This document shows, in pieces, positions 54,412 through 63,696 of a DNA stretch of 64,000 bases (the stretch's first letter is position 1; each line of letters opens with the position of its first letter). Where the stretch lies: the IMG/VR virus record IMGVR_UViG_3300010160_000036, positions 1-64,000 of that record. The stretch is one strand, 5' to 3'. Both the position numbers and the translations under genes were made by a program. Below the pieces are notes generated by a model, which had not been told where the DNA came from, searched no databases, and saw nothing but the letters and a program-made list of their open reading frames with translations. The stretch comes from a virus.

Positions 54412-55365
54412 ATGAGCTACGCACAATTTCAAACAATAGCAGCCGCAGACTTTAACGGTCTAGTTGGTGCAAACCCCGGAAGTACGGCAAACGTGTTAAA
54501 CACTGTTTGGGCAACAGGTTCTGTAGCAGCCGGGTATGGACAAACTGCTGAGGGAAATGTTGCAGTGGGTGATACCATTACTGCTATCAAGTGGGCTAAC
54601 TTAGTTAATAAAACTGCAAGCGCAGCAACACACCAAGGGTCAAGTATTACTGCTGTTAGTGCCCCGGTTACAGGTGGAACAATTACATACCTGTCAGCTA
54701 TCCCAACTAACTTAACTACAATTTATTCTAATAAGGCAAATGCTTCACCTGCACACAGTACAACAACTGCTAACACAGCTACTACAGTAGCTACTTGGAC
54801 TGACATTGCAACATTTACTCATACCGTTACATTCGCTAACGGTGATGCTACTCGTTATTTCTTCAACTCAGGTGGACAATTAGCAGTTACTGTTGCACAT
54901 CCTTCAGGAACTGGTATCAATTTGCTTTTAAACAATTTATGTTCAAATGTTGGTACAGTGGTATTAAGCTCACCTGTATCTGGTACAGCAAGTATTGCAG
55001 GTACGTCTTACAACGGTGTGACACGTATAGGTGGAGGTGGCAATGCTCCAACTATTGCTACTAACACTGGATATTATGCATTGACAACAGCCAATGCAAA
55101 CGTTTATTATCAAACTGCATCAACTGGCCCGGCTGGTTACCTATCAACTAACATTAATATCTTTATTAAAACTAATGGTACAGTTGGGTCAAACGGTGAC
55201 GTAGGTAACATTGTGACCATCACTACGGTTTGGGATGAAATTCCAAACGGGTTAATAGTCGCATCTGGTTCTACTACTACTGTTACAGCTAGGGTCCCGG
55301 AAACAACCAACTTAGCCAACAGTTGGGGAACTATTTCCCTAGCAGGCTCTGTAACACAATCTTAA
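54412..55365 (+). CDS. Fibre-associated structural protein (317 aa)
   Basis: The N-terminus (FQTIAAADFNGLVGANPGST, then VWATGSVAAGYGQT and IKWANLVNK) is a conserved structural-protein segment in cyanophage-type myoviruses. The rest is Thr/Ala/Ser/Gly-rich and predicted beta, including ATRYFFNSGGQLAVTVAHPS (about 145-164) and a C-terminal Ig-like-looking domain. No enzyme motif is visible. It starts ten bases after the previous gene with an AGGGA ribosome site, so it is cotranscribed with the fibre-like protein. Probably a fibre or neck decoration component. Confidence 0.6.
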   Translation: MSYAQFQTIAAADFNGLVGANPGSTANVLNTVWATGSVAAGYGQTAEGNVAVGDTITAIKWANLVNKTASAATHQGSSITAVSAPVTGGTITYLSAIPTNLTTIYSNKANASPAHSTTTANTATTVATWTDIATFTHTVTFANGDATRYFFNSGGQLAVTVAHPSGTGINLLLNNLCSNVGTVVLSSPVSGTASIAGTSYNGVTRIGGGGNAPTIATNTGYYALTTANANVYYQTASTGPAGYLSTNINIFIKTNGTVGSNGDVGNIVTITTVWDEIPNGLIVASGSTTTVTARVPETTNLANSWGTISLAGSVTQS

Positions 55366-55390
55366 TTTTTATCAACGTCTTGGTATCTAT

Positions 55391-55398
55391 CTAAATAC
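55391..55398 (+). promoter_or_regulatory. T4-type late promoter motif CTAAATAC heading the modification operon
   Basis: CTAAATAC lies 16 bases before ATG 55415, with AGGAG between. No further gap longer than eight bases occurs between genes up to the right edge, so this motif could drive the whole operon. Confidence 0.6.
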
Positions 55399-55414
55399 TC
55401 TTAGGAGTACACAG

Positions 55415-55720
55415 ATGGATACCAAGACCTTAATTGCTGATGCAAAAGCCAGATTTAATCACAACAGTGCCAAAGCACAATTAAAAGACAAATATGATGG
55501 TAAGTTTATTGTTGCCGATCAAGGAGGACTATGGAAAGCCAATTTAGAAATCATTACTATCCTTAGTTCTTATGATGAAGATGATATTATATTAATAGAC
55601 AATTTTGATAATCCGGTTAAAGTTAACCGCATTGAGTTACTAACTAAATTAAAAATTACATATAAATCTGTAATGGAAACATGGTATACTGAATGGAAAG
55701 AAATAGAGTCTAATCGATGA
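55415..55720 (+). CDS. Small conserved marine-myovirus protein (101 aa)
   Basis: The protein begins MDTKTLIADAKARFNHNSAK and contains GKFIVADQGGLWKANLEIIT and ETWYTEWKEIESNR. I recognise this as a widely conserved small protein of T4-like marine phages, with no assigned function. It is charged and soluble. It has a strong AGGAG ribosome site and is the first gene after the late motif; its stop overlaps the start of the first glycosyltransferase-like gene by four bases. Confidence 0.6.
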   Translation: MDTKTLIADAKARFNHNSAKAQLKDKYDGKFIVADQGGLWKANLEIITILSSYDEDDIILIDNFDNPVKVNRIELLTKLKITYKSVMETWYTEWKEIESNR

Positions 55721-56517
55721 ACAGAGGCGCAATATTATTTGCGTTCAACTCGCCAAAGTTTGATTACTATAAAATGGCAGTTGCTACTGCAAAAAGAATC
55801 AATCACTTTTTAAATATTCCTGTTACTGTGGTGACAGATGAAAAGTCCATCACGGACCAAACATATGTATTTGATAAAGTAATTACGATGACACCTGATC
55901 TTAATAACATACGTGAGGGATCTATTTGGATTAATAAAGGTCGTTATCAAGCATATGATTATTCACCGTATGATGAAACATTATTATTAGATACAGACTA
56001 TATGGTCAACTCAAATAAGCTGTTACAAGTATTTAATTATTATGATGATTTTTGTTGTCATGATACAACTAGTTTTCTAATGCAGCCCGGAGTACCACAA
56101 GAGATTCTTAGTGCATATAGTTTTAAAACATTATGGGCTACTATTGTTGCATTTAAAAAAACAAATAGAGCTAAACAAATATTTGAATGTTTAGAAATGA
56201 TTCAAAAAAACTATGATCACTATTGTAATCTACATAGTTTTGTAGGCGGTGTATATCGCAACGATTACGCATTGACATTGGCACTTAGAATTGCGAATGG
56301 GCATTCGGATAATAAACAAGATATTATTCCTTGGAATTTAATTCATGTGGGTAAAAACACAAGCATATATAAAAACTTCAATTATGAGTTTAACACTGAA
56401 TACACAGTTATGTATGATAATTGGCAACGTGGTAAAATTCGTAAAGAATATATTACTATCAAAGACATGGACTTTCATGTAATGAATAAATTAAACTTTA
56501 TGGAGCTTATAACATGA
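55717..56517 (+). CDS. GT-A-type glycosyltransferase-like protein (first)
   Basis: The 266-residue protein opens with a Rossmann-like GAILFAFNSPKFDYYKMAVA, followed by NIPVTVVTDE. It has the signature SPYDETLLLDTDYMV with a DxD metal/nucleotide-sugar site at D92-T-D94. The closely related next protein shares the SPYDET-xxL-x-x-D pattern. Donor and acceptor are unknown. As part of a late-type operon directly after fibre genes, it may glycosylate virion proteins. It overlaps both neighbours by four bases. Confidence 0.65.
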   Translation: MNRGAILFAFNSPKFDYYKMAVATAKRINHFLNIPVTVVTDEKSITDQTYVFDKVITMTPDLNNIREGSIWINKGRYQAYDYSPYDETLLLDTDYMVNSNKLLQVFNYYDDFCCHDTTSFLMQPGVPQEILSAYSFKTLWATIVAFKKTNRAKQIFECLEMIQKNYDHYCNLHSFVGGVYRNDYALTLALRIANGHSDNKQDIIPWNLIHVGKNTSIYKNFNYEFNTEYTVMYDNWQRGKIRKEYITIKDMDFHVMNKLNFMELIT

Positions 56518-57275
56518 CCAAAGGTTTTGTAATTATGGCACAGGATACTGAAAAAGTCAGTTATACGAAATGTGCTGAAATGTTAAAAAAATCTATATTA
56601 AGCGTGATGGCGGGGGCTAATGTAACTATCATCACAACTGATATGCTACCCCACGGCGATCAAGCACCTGGTAGTAATTGGAAATTAATCAATGATTGGC
56701 AAGTATATGAAGCTAGCCCATATGATGAAACAATTAAATTAGAAGCAGATATGTATCTACCGCGTAATATTGAACACTGGTGGAATATATTGTCAATTAA
56801 CGATGTAAATATTTGCACGACTATTAGAAACTTTAAAGGTGAGATTTCTCATAACAGAGGGTACAGAAAGTTCATTGATGATAACAACTTACCTGACACT
56901 TACAATGCTATCACTTACTTTAAAAAGTCAGATACCGCAGAACAGTTCTTTGGTATTGTTAGAGATGTGTTTGAAAATTGGGAAGATTATAAGACAATAA
57001 TGAAATGTAATCCACAGGAAGAAGCAACAACTGATTGGGTATATGCCATAGCAAGTCATATTGTTGGTGTAGAGAAAACCACTCTTCCCGGCTTTACCGA
57101 ATTTTGTATGACACACATGAAGCAATTCATTAATGACATGCCCACTGAGAATTGGACAGACACATTAGTATATGAATGTTTTCCTGATATGATACGCATC
57201 AACACTTGTCCACAGTCTTACCCACTTCACTATCATGTTAAGAGCTTTGTTGATATAATAGGAGAACAAGTCTAA
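56514..57275 (+). CDS. GT-A-type glycosyltransferase-like protein (second)
   Basis: The 253-residue protein parallels the preceding one: VIMAQDTEKVSYTKCAEMLK, then ANVTIITTD, then YEASPYDETIKLEADMYLPR with E77-A-D79 at the DxD position. The first acidic residue is Glu rather than Asp, so activity or metal use may differ. The C-terminal half is Trp/Cys-rich and not recognised. It appears to be a diverged duplicate of the upstream gene. It overlaps the previous gene by four bases and the next by one. Confidence 0.58.
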   Translation: MTKGFVIMAQDTEKVSYTKCAEMLKKSILSVMAGANVTIITTDMLPHGDQAPGSNWKLINDWQVYEASPYDETIKLEADMYLPRNIEHWWNILSINDVNICTTIRNFKGEISHNRGYRKFIDDNNLPDTYNAITYFKKSDTAEQFFGIVRDVFENWEDYKTIMKCNPQEEATTDWVYAIASHIVGVEKTTLPGFTEFCMTHMKQFINDMPTENWTDTLVYECFPDMIRINTCPQSYPLHYHVKSFVDIIGEQV

Positions 57276-57610
57276 TGGAACACGTACTTATTTGGGAACC
57301 CAAACCAATACCTAAAGTTGAATTTAGATTATATTATGACGACAAGGGTAAAGTGATATGTTATTCCGGAGAGCAATTAGACGGTAATTATATCATTATA
57401 GATGCCGCAACATATGCAGAAGGTCGCCCTGATATAAGGATTATTGATGGTAAAATATCAAAAGCATCTACAAGTGCAATAGTTACTAAGTTAATTGCAA
57501 ATGATGTTGAAGGGATTGAGTGTGCATTTGAAGATGTAAGCATAGTGATTGATAGTAGTTATATTGGTAAAAAACAAAAATGGAAGTTAGATATACATGA
57601 GCTTGGATGA
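57275..57610 (+). CDS. Unknown protein in the modification operon (111 aa)
   Basis: No family assigned. The protein is beta-rich with a readable pattern KVEFRLYYDDKGKVICYSGE (about 14-33), then LDGNYIIIDAATYAEGRPDI (about 36-55). It has no signal peptide, membrane segment or cysteine cluster (two cysteines only). Similar small proteins neighbour glycosyltransferases in marine phages as I recall. It could be an accessory or substrate-presenting factor of the operon; this is speculative. It is coupled to both neighbours (one-base overlap before, 14-base overlap after). Confidence 0.5.
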   Translation: MEHVLIWEPKPIPKVEFRLYYDDKGKVICYSGEQLDGNYIIIDAATYAEGRPDIRIIDGKISKASTSAIVTKLIANDVEGIECAFEDVSIVIDSSYIGKKQKWKLDIHELG

Positions 57611-58550
57611 TATTATTGACGTAGCAGACTTGGACTGCATTTATCTAAGTTATGATGAGCCACAAAAAGAAGAATTTTGGCTTAAAGTAAAGAACATGGT
57701 GCCTTGGGCAAAGCGTGTTGATAATGTTAAAGGTAGTGACGCAGCACACAAGGCTGCAGGTGAAGCAAGTGATACAGAACGATTTATTCTAATTGATGGT
57801 GACAACATGCCAGAAGAAAGTTTCTTCAACATTCAGTTAGACTTTACAACTAAAGACGAAACATTTAGAAAAGCACAGTTTAGATGGAAAGCAATTAACA
57901 GTATCAATGGCTTGCGCTATGGTAATGGTGGTATGAGCAGTTGGACAAAGACTTACGTGCGTGAAATGCAAACGCATGAGCATCAAACGGAGGGTGATGT
58001 TTCACGTATAGCTGACTTTTGTTTAGACAGCAAAGATAATCTATATTGGGCGATGCATGATTGTTACAGTACAACATATCCTAACTATACAAGTTTTCAA
58101 GCATGGCGTGCAGGTTTCCGTGAAGGTGTTAAAATGAGTTTGAATCGAGGCGTGCGCCCAACGGTAGATGAATTCAAAGAAACAGTTGCAAGCAGAAATT
58201 TAAATAATTTGACCATCTGGCAGAACGTGGGAATAGATGTAGAGAACGGTGAGTGGGCGATCATGGGAGCACGTATGGGAACTCATATGACTATGCTAAC
58301 TGATTGGGACGTACATAATGTTCAATGGTTTGATAACTATCCTGCAATGTGGGAAACAGTTAAAGATGAAGACCCACTAGAACTATCAGAATCATATGGT
58401 GTTGAACTAAGTACCAAACTAGGACTACCTATGTGTGTGTTAGATAGAGAACAAAGTAAATTCTTTAAACGTCATTATGGATCAAACTTTCATAACAAAG
58501 GTCCATTAGTAACTGAGATGGAAGTGATTCGTAAGATTGAAGGTTGGTAA
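57597..58550 (+). CDS. GT-A-type glycosyltransferase-like protein (third)
   Basis: The 317-residue protein contains VPWAKRVDNVKGSDAAHKAA (about 35-54) followed by SDTERFILIDGDNMP, with the DGDN motif (D67-G-D69-N70) expected of a nucleotide-sugar and metal site in the GT-A fold. Further conserved parts include GGMSSWTKTYVREM (about 118-131) and FQAWRAGFREGVKMSLNRG (about 173-191). It differs from the two upstream glycosyltransferase-like proteins and is probably of a separate family. The acceptor is unknown. Its stop and the next start share one base (TAATG). Confidence 0.6.
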   Translation: MSLDDIIDVADLDCIYLSYDEPQKEEFWLKVKNMVPWAKRVDNVKGSDAAHKAAGEASDTERFILIDGDNMPEESFFNIQLDFTTKDETFRKAQFRWKAINSINGLRYGNGGMSSWTKTYVREMQTHEHQTEGDVSRIADFCLDSKDNLYWAMHDCYSTTYPNYTSFQAWRAGFREGVKMSLNRGVRPTVDEFKETVASRNLNNLTIWQNVGIDVENGEWAIMGARMGTHMTMLTDWDVHNVQWFDNYPAMWETVKDEDPLELSESYGVELSTKLGLPMCVLDREQSKFFKRHYGSNFHNKGPLVTEMEVIRKIEGW

Positions 58551-59212
58551 TGCAATTATATGATCCATCTAAGAAAGGTACAATCGTAGTTGGACATATG
58601 CGTTCAGGTTCTCAATATTTATTGAGTCTAGTTAAACTAGAATTGCAAAAAAATAATGTTGAATTTGATGACAACGGAGAATACTTTAAAGATATATTCA
58701 GTGCCATTAGATATACTGATAATAGTTACTCATTCTTAAATGTTATTGACAAAATAAAAGAACAGGACATTGGTACTAATTATAGTGTGGGTACTATTGT
58801 CTATCCTAATAGCTTAGATATGATTAGTCAGCATAAGTCAAATTATAATTATTTTTCTAATAATTATCATCTTATTAAAATGATTAGAAAAGATGTTATG
58901 GCACAATTTATGTCATACATGATATTTATTGAATCAAAGGCACTACATAGCGGTATAAAATCAATAGACGAAGTTAAAATAAATACTCCTTATACAGCAG
59001 GCAGAATTCATATAATATATTATTTAAATAAACTATTAGAATTGGACAGATTTAAGACTGATACAACTATATACTATGAAGATTTACCGCACTTACCCAC
59101 ACCAGGTCTAACAAAAAATAATTATAATATGACTCCTAAAGAATTTTTTAAAAATTACGATGATATTGCAAATCAAATTAACGAATTAAATATAACACAT
59201 TATGAGCGGTGA
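58550..59212 (+). CDS. Sulfotransferase-like P-loop protein
   Basis: The 220-residue protein has an N-terminal GTIVVGHMRSGSQYLLSLVK (10-29) resembling the 5'-phosphosulfate-binding loop of PAPS-dependent sulfotransferases. A later YHLIKMIRKDVMAQFMSYMI segment corresponds to the 3'-phosphate-binding Arg/Ser region. The rest is Tyr/Asn/Ile-rich and helical. If active it would transfer sulfate from PAPS to a glycan or protein tyrosine. I chose ATG 58550, overlapping the previous stop by one base; a TTG six bases upstream is less likely. Assignment is by motif only. Confidence 0.55.
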   Translation: MQLYDPSKKGTIVVGHMRSGSQYLLSLVKLELQKNNVEFDDNGEYFKDIFSAIRYTDNSYSFLNVIDKIKEQDIGTNYSVGTIVYPNSLDMISQHKSNYNYFSNNYHLIKMIRKDVMAQFMSYMIFIESKALHSGIKSIDEVKINTPYTAGRIHIIYYLNKLLELDRFKTDTTIYYEDLPHLPTPGLTKNNYNMTPKEFFKNYDDIANQINELNITHYER

Positions 59213-60767
59213 ATACGATCAATTCGCTAGAGATATGCGTGACCGCTTGAATGCGGTAAGTCCATCACTATGTCTTGCTAAGTGGCAACAAGTTTCTATA
59301 CACTTACCTAGTGGATTGACACAGAGTTGCTATCACCCACCTACTCATAAAATACCTCTAGAGTTATTGAAAGATAAGCCTAGCGTATTACACAACACCC
59401 CAATTAAAATACATGAACGTAAGCAAATGCTTGAGGGAAAAAGACCTGAAGGTTGTAGTTATTGCTGGAAAGTAGAAGATGCTAAGAGTGATGATCCTAA
59501 AGGTCATATGAGTGACAGACATTATCGTAGCAGTGAATGGTGGAATGCACCCACATTTGAAGAAGTAACTCAAAACAAGTTTGATTATGATGTTGTCCCT
59601 CGATATGTAGAAGTTAACTTTAATCAAGCATGTAACTTTAAGTGTATGTATTGTAGTCCTCATCTTTCTAGTAGTTGGGAAGAAGAGGTTAAAAAGCACG
59701 GTGGTTATCAATTAACCGGTATGATACATAATAACTTAGAAGCATTAGAACAAAAAGGAATGATGCCACTCAAGGTTGCAAATAAAGACAACCCCTATGT
59801 TGAAGCATTCTGGCAATGGTTTCCTGAAATCTATCGCAAATTACGGGTGTTCAGAATGACAGGTGGCGAGCCACTTATGGACAAAAACACATTCAAAGTG
59901 TTAGATTATGTAAATGAAAATCCTCATGGTCAACTTGAAGTAAGTATAACAAGTAATATGTGTCCGCCGGATCAAAAATTGTTTGATAGGTTTGTGGATA
60001 AAGTCAAAGCACTAGAAGAACTACGTACCTACGAAGATAAAGAAAACTTCAATGTACATAGCGGTAACAACTGGTATGTAGACAAAGGATTCAAGCACTT
60101 TTGGTTGTTTGTATCATTAGACGGCTTTGGTGAGCAAGCAGAATATATGAGAACTGGATTAGAGTTCGAACGCATGTTGAATAACGTTAGAACTTTCTTA
60201 CGTGAAACAAAATATTCTACTGTGAGTTTTATTAACACATTCAATATCATGTCTATACCAAGTCTGCACAATTTCCTAGCTATGGTTTTAGAATTACGGG
60301 CAGAGTTTGGTGGAAGAAGCCAAGTTGAGTTTGAGATTAGTCCTGATCAAACTGAGACTGAAAAAGAGAACAACATTGTTCACAAAGTTTATACCCAAAA
60401 AAAATATCAACGTGTATTCTTTGATATTCCAATACTAAGATATCCACCTTGGTTCAACATTCAGAATGCAGGACTATATGGTATCGATGAAGTAGAACGT
60501 TGTCTAAAGTATATGGAAGACAACGTACAAGGTGATGACTATCTGGAAACATTTGAGGGATTTAAACCGTATGAGATATTGAAAATTAAACGAGACCTTG
60601 CTATAATGAAAGAATCTCTACCTCAAGATCAATTACTACTAAATAAAAAGAACTTCTATATGTTCATCACTGAATATGATAGACGCAGGCAGACTAATTT
60701 TATGGAAACGTTTCCGGAACTAAAAAGTTACTGGAGAGAATGTATCAAAGCACACACCAAACATTAA
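59202..60767 (+). CDS. N-terminal-twitch radical SAM protein 1
   Basis: The 521-residue protein has the radical SAM cluster motif C144-N-F-K-C148-M-Y-C151 and the SAM-binding T220-GGEPL. Before the core lies a Cys-containing module: CLAKWQQVSIHL, SCYHPPTHKI and MLEGKRPEGCSYCWKVED. These cysteines could bind an auxiliary iron-sulfur cluster as in SPASM/twitch enzymes, but at the N-terminus. The C-terminus has EYDRRRQTNFMETFPEL, a motif repeated in the next protein. Such enzymes do radical chemistry on peptides or sugars; the substrate here is unknown. It overlaps the sulfotransferase-like gene by 11 bases. Confidence 0.82.
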   Translation: MSGEYDQFARDMRDRLNAVSPSLCLAKWQQVSIHLPSGLTQSCYHPPTHKIPLELLKDKPSVLHNTPIKIHERKQMLEGKRPEGCSYCWKVEDAKSDDPKGHMSDRHYRSSEWWNAPTFEEVTQNKFDYDVVPRYVEVNFNQACNFKCMYCSPHLSSSWEEEVKKHGGYQLTGMIHNNLEALEQKGMMPLKVANKDNPYVEAFWQWFPEIYRKLRVFRMTGGEPLMDKNTFKVLDYVNENPHGQLEVSITSNMCPPDQKLFDRFVDKVKALEELRTYEDKENFNVHSGNNWYVDKGFKHFWLFVSLDGFGEQAEYMRTGLEFERMLNNVRTFLRETKYSTVSFINTFNIMSIPSLHNFLAMVLELRAEFGGRSQVEFEISPDQTETEKENNIVHKVYTQKKYQRVFFDIPILRYPPWFNIQNAGLYGIDEVERCLKYMEDNVQGDDYLETFEGFKPYEILKIKRDLAIMKESLPQDQLLLNKKNFYMFITEYDRRRQTNFMETFPELKSYWRECIKAHTKH

Positions 60768-60775
60768 GGAATAAA

Positions 60776-62299
60776 ATGGCAGGCAAGAAACACGAAGAAT
60801 CATTTGCACAATATAAATCACGACTTATTGACCCAATTAGTGACAGTTATTGTGCCGCTAAATGGTTGAATGCTACAATTTGGCTAGGTAACGGACAAAC
60901 TACTAGTTGTCATCACCCATTAGGTCATCAAATTGACGCAAAAGAATTACTCACAAATCCGTCTGCAATTCACAATACGCCGCACAAGAAACTAATGCGT
61001 AAGATGATGCAGGAAGGTCAGCGCCCTCAAGAATGTGAATATTGCTGGAAGATTGAAGACATTGGTCGGGATAACATGAGTGACCGTGTTTATAAAACTG
61101 CTGTATTCGAAGAATCAGATATTCTTAAAACTGCTACCGCTGATTGGCAAGAGAATACGATGTTAAAAACATTAGAGATTTCTTTTGATCGTACTTGTAA
61201 TTTTGCTTGTTCATATTGCAACCCTTCGTTTAGTACAACATGGGTTAAAGACATTCACAAATTTGGCCCATATCGTAACATTGACGGTGATGCACGTAGT
61301 CACTTTATTAATGAAGCTGACCATGCTAAACCACTACCGGAAGATATTAACCCATACAGTCAAGCGTTCTGGCGTTGGTGGGAAGAAGGTCTTGCAGACA
61401 ATTTAGAAGAAATTCGCATTACGGGTGGTGAACCACTTATGGCTCCCGGTGTTTGGAAGTTGTTTGAGTGGTTTCGTAATAACCAAGAACGGGCGATAAA
61501 TCGTCCAGATGGTAAGGTATTGCGCTATGCTATCAATAGTAACTTAGTTCCTAAAGATGATATTATGGACAAATTGATAGAGTACAGTCAGTTTGTTCCT
61601 TACATGGAAGTCTATACAAGTTGTGAATCATTTGGTGCTCATGCTGAATACATTCGTGATGGACTTGATTGTAACAAATGGATTCATAACTTAGGTAGAT
61701 TACACACTGAAGGTAATATTAAAAAGACACACATGATGATGACTATCAACAGCTTGTGTTTGGCTAGCATTGTACAATTTATGGACCAGATGATGGAATT
61801 TAAAAAGATTCATAATACAGTTTATCCCACAATGAGTTTGAACATCTTGCGTTTCCCTAGCTTTCAAAGTTGTGCTATGCTGCCAACAGAGATTCGTCAG
61901 AAATATAAAGACCTGCTACAAGTATGGTTAGACAATCAGATTGCTATGGATTTCCGCACTACTGATGGTAAACAAATGTTTATGAGCATTGAACGTGAAC
62001 AAACACAACGATTGATTGACTACCTTGACGTTATCAAGACACCACACAAGAATGTTAAAGACATTGAACAGAATCGTAGAGACTTTAAGCAGTTCTATGC
62101 TCAGTATGATGTCCGTCGTGGTAAAAGCTTCCGTAATACTTTCCCACCAGAGTTTGTTGCATTCTACGATAGTATTCAAACAGAGTTACCAACGGCGGAT
62201 GAAATCATCACACAGAATTATCGTCAAGGGGTTGATTTAATCCCTGATCATCCACCGGAAGATCCTAGTAAAGATGTATTCTTTAACCCAGATTTATAA
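60776..62299 (+). CDS. N-terminal-twitch radical SAM protein 2
   Basis: The 507-residue protein is a close paralogue of the preceding one: core C141-N-F-A-C145-S-Y-C148, T216-GGEPL, N-terminal module CAAKWLNATIWL, SCHHPLGHQI and MQEGQRPQECEYCWKIED, and C-terminal QYDVRRGKSFRNTFPPE. It therefore has both the SAM cluster and a likely auxiliary cluster. I chose ATG 60776 because TAAGGA lies just upstream; an ATG at 60740 lies inside the previous gene. The divergence between the two paralogues suggests different substrates or successive steps rather than simple dosage. Confidence 0.82.
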   Translation: MAGKKHEESFAQYKSRLIDPISDSYCAAKWLNATIWLGNGQTTSCHHPLGHQIDAKELLTNPSAIHNTPHKKLMRKMMQEGQRPQECEYCWKIEDIGRDNMSDRVYKTAVFEESDILKTATADWQENTMLKTLEISFDRTCNFACSYCNPSFSTTWVKDIHKFGPYRNIDGDARSHFINEADHAKPLPEDINPYSQAFWRWWEEGLADNLEEIRITGGEPLMAPGVWKLFEWFRNNQERAINRPDGKVLRYAINSNLVPKDDIMDKLIEYSQFVPYMEVYTSCESFGAHAEYIRDGLDCNKWIHNLGRLHTEGNIKKTHMMMTINSLCLASIVQFMDQMMEFKKIHNTVYPTMSLNILRFPSFQSCAMLPTEIRQKYKDLLQVWLDNQIAMDFRTTDGKQMFMSIEREQTQRLIDYLDVIKTPHKNVKDIEQNRRDFKQFYAQYDVRRGKSFRNTFPPEFVAFYDSIQTELPTADEIITQNYRQGVDLIPDHPPEDPSKDVFFNPDL

Positions 62300-63696
62300 T
62301 GACAAACAAAATAATCCCTGTATGGGAACACGCTAAGCCGCACAAAGATAGTAAGAACAAGGTGTTCTGTATGGCACCTTGGACTCATACTTATATCAGT
62401 CCGCAATCTGAAAGACGATTGTGCTGTGCCTCACGTGAAGAACACTCATTTCAAAAACAATATATTGATAGTAGTAACGATTCAAAGTATGGAACTGTTA
62501 CTGAAAGTAAGACAGCACTAGATGACTACCAACCAGTAAGTTTAAAAGAACACTGGAATAGTGAATACATGAAAGACATTCGTGTGAAGCTAATGCGCGG
62601 CGAAGAGATTCCTCAATGTGATGTATGCAACAAGAACTTGTTGATGGAAGGTTATAGTTATCGTGGCTGGTTTACCGGCACCCTATTCAAAGATAAGATA
62701 GAAGAAGCTTTTGATAAGACAGATGACACTGGTTATACAACAATGGAACCAATAAGTTTTGATTATCGCTTTAGTAATCTATGTAACTTTAAGTGCCGTA
62801 TGTGCGGTGAGCAATTATCTAGTTCATGGGAAACTGAAAAGAAAGTAAATAATCTTTGGAACGAAAAGAATCAACCATTCATGATTCCTGAAATCAAATC
62901 AGCAATGAAAACTTTCCAAGAAGAAGTTGTTGAAGTTGAATTTCGTGATGCAGTAAGTCGTGGCATTGTAGAAGAAATGTATTGGGTCGGTGGTGAGCCA
63001 TTAATGTACGATATTCACTGGTGGACACTAGAAGAAATGTTAAAAAATGGTTCTTCTAAGAATTGCTACATGCGTTATAATAGTAATTTAAGTCGTGTTC
63101 AATTTGGTCAAAAGAATCTGTATGATTATCTTCCATTGTACAAAGATTGGATGATGTGTGCTAGCATTGATGGTACAGGCGAGATTGTAGAATACATTCG
63201 CACGGGTATCAAGTGGGACAAATGGCTTGAAAATTTTAAGAAAGGTCTAGAACTACCCAATGGCAAAGACAAGATGATACTTGACTTGACATTAACCGCA
63301 CCCGGTATGTTCTCGCTTAAAGAGTTGTTTGACTTGAGTATTGAGTTAGATGTTAAAATTGAAACTAAAACGACATTTGGCTTTCATGCTGATATTATGT
63401 GGACCCCATTAAGTTGGCCACGTGAAATATTAGACGAAGTGATTGATGATATCCTTGCATATATTACACCACGCGCTACTTGGAAGCAAGCAACATTAAT
63501 TGGTAACTTAGAAGCACTAAAGAATACACGTAAGACACATGAAGAAGAATGGCCTGATACTTATAAGCAAGCCGCATTGAACGGCAAGAATTGGGTCAAG
63601 AGATTAGAAAGTATCCGTGGAGATACAGATGTTACAATGCGTAGTATATACAGTCGCAATTCAAAACTATTGCAATGGTGGGACAACATAGGATGA
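62299..63696 (+). CDS. N-terminal-twitch radical SAM protein 3
   Basis: The 465-residue protein has C162-N-F-K-C166-R-M-C169 and V230-GGEPL. Its N-terminal Cys module reads CMAPWTHTYIS, RRLCCASRE and MRGEEIPQCDVC. It is more distant from proteins 1 and 2 and lacks their C-terminal YDxRR motif, ending instead in SIYSRNSKLLQWWDN. It is translationally coupled: one-base overlap with the previous gene and a four-base overlap (ATGA) with the next. Function is inferred at class level only. Confidence 0.82.
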   Translation: MTNKIIPVWEHAKPHKDSKNKVFCMAPWTHTYISPQSERRLCCASREEHSFQKQYIDSSNDSKYGTVTESKTALDDYQPVSLKEHWNSEYMKDIRVKLMRGEEIPQCDVCNKNLLMEGYSYRGWFTGTLFKDKIEEAFDKTDDTGYTTMEPISFDYRFSNLCNFKCRMCGEQLSSSWETEKKVNNLWNEKNQPFMIPEIKSAMKTFQEEVVEVEFRDAVSRGIVEEMYWVGGEPLMYDIHWWTLEEMLKNGSSKNCYMRYNSNLSRVQFGQKNLYDYLPLYKDWMMCASIDGTGEIVEYIRTGIKWDKWLENFKKGLELPNGKDKMILDLTLTAPGMFSLKELFDLSIELDVKIETKTTFGFHADIMWTPLSWPREILDEVIDDILAYITPRATWKQATLIGNLEALKNTRKTHEEEWPDTYKQAALNGKNWVKRLESIRGDTDVTMRSIYSRNSKLLQWWDNIG

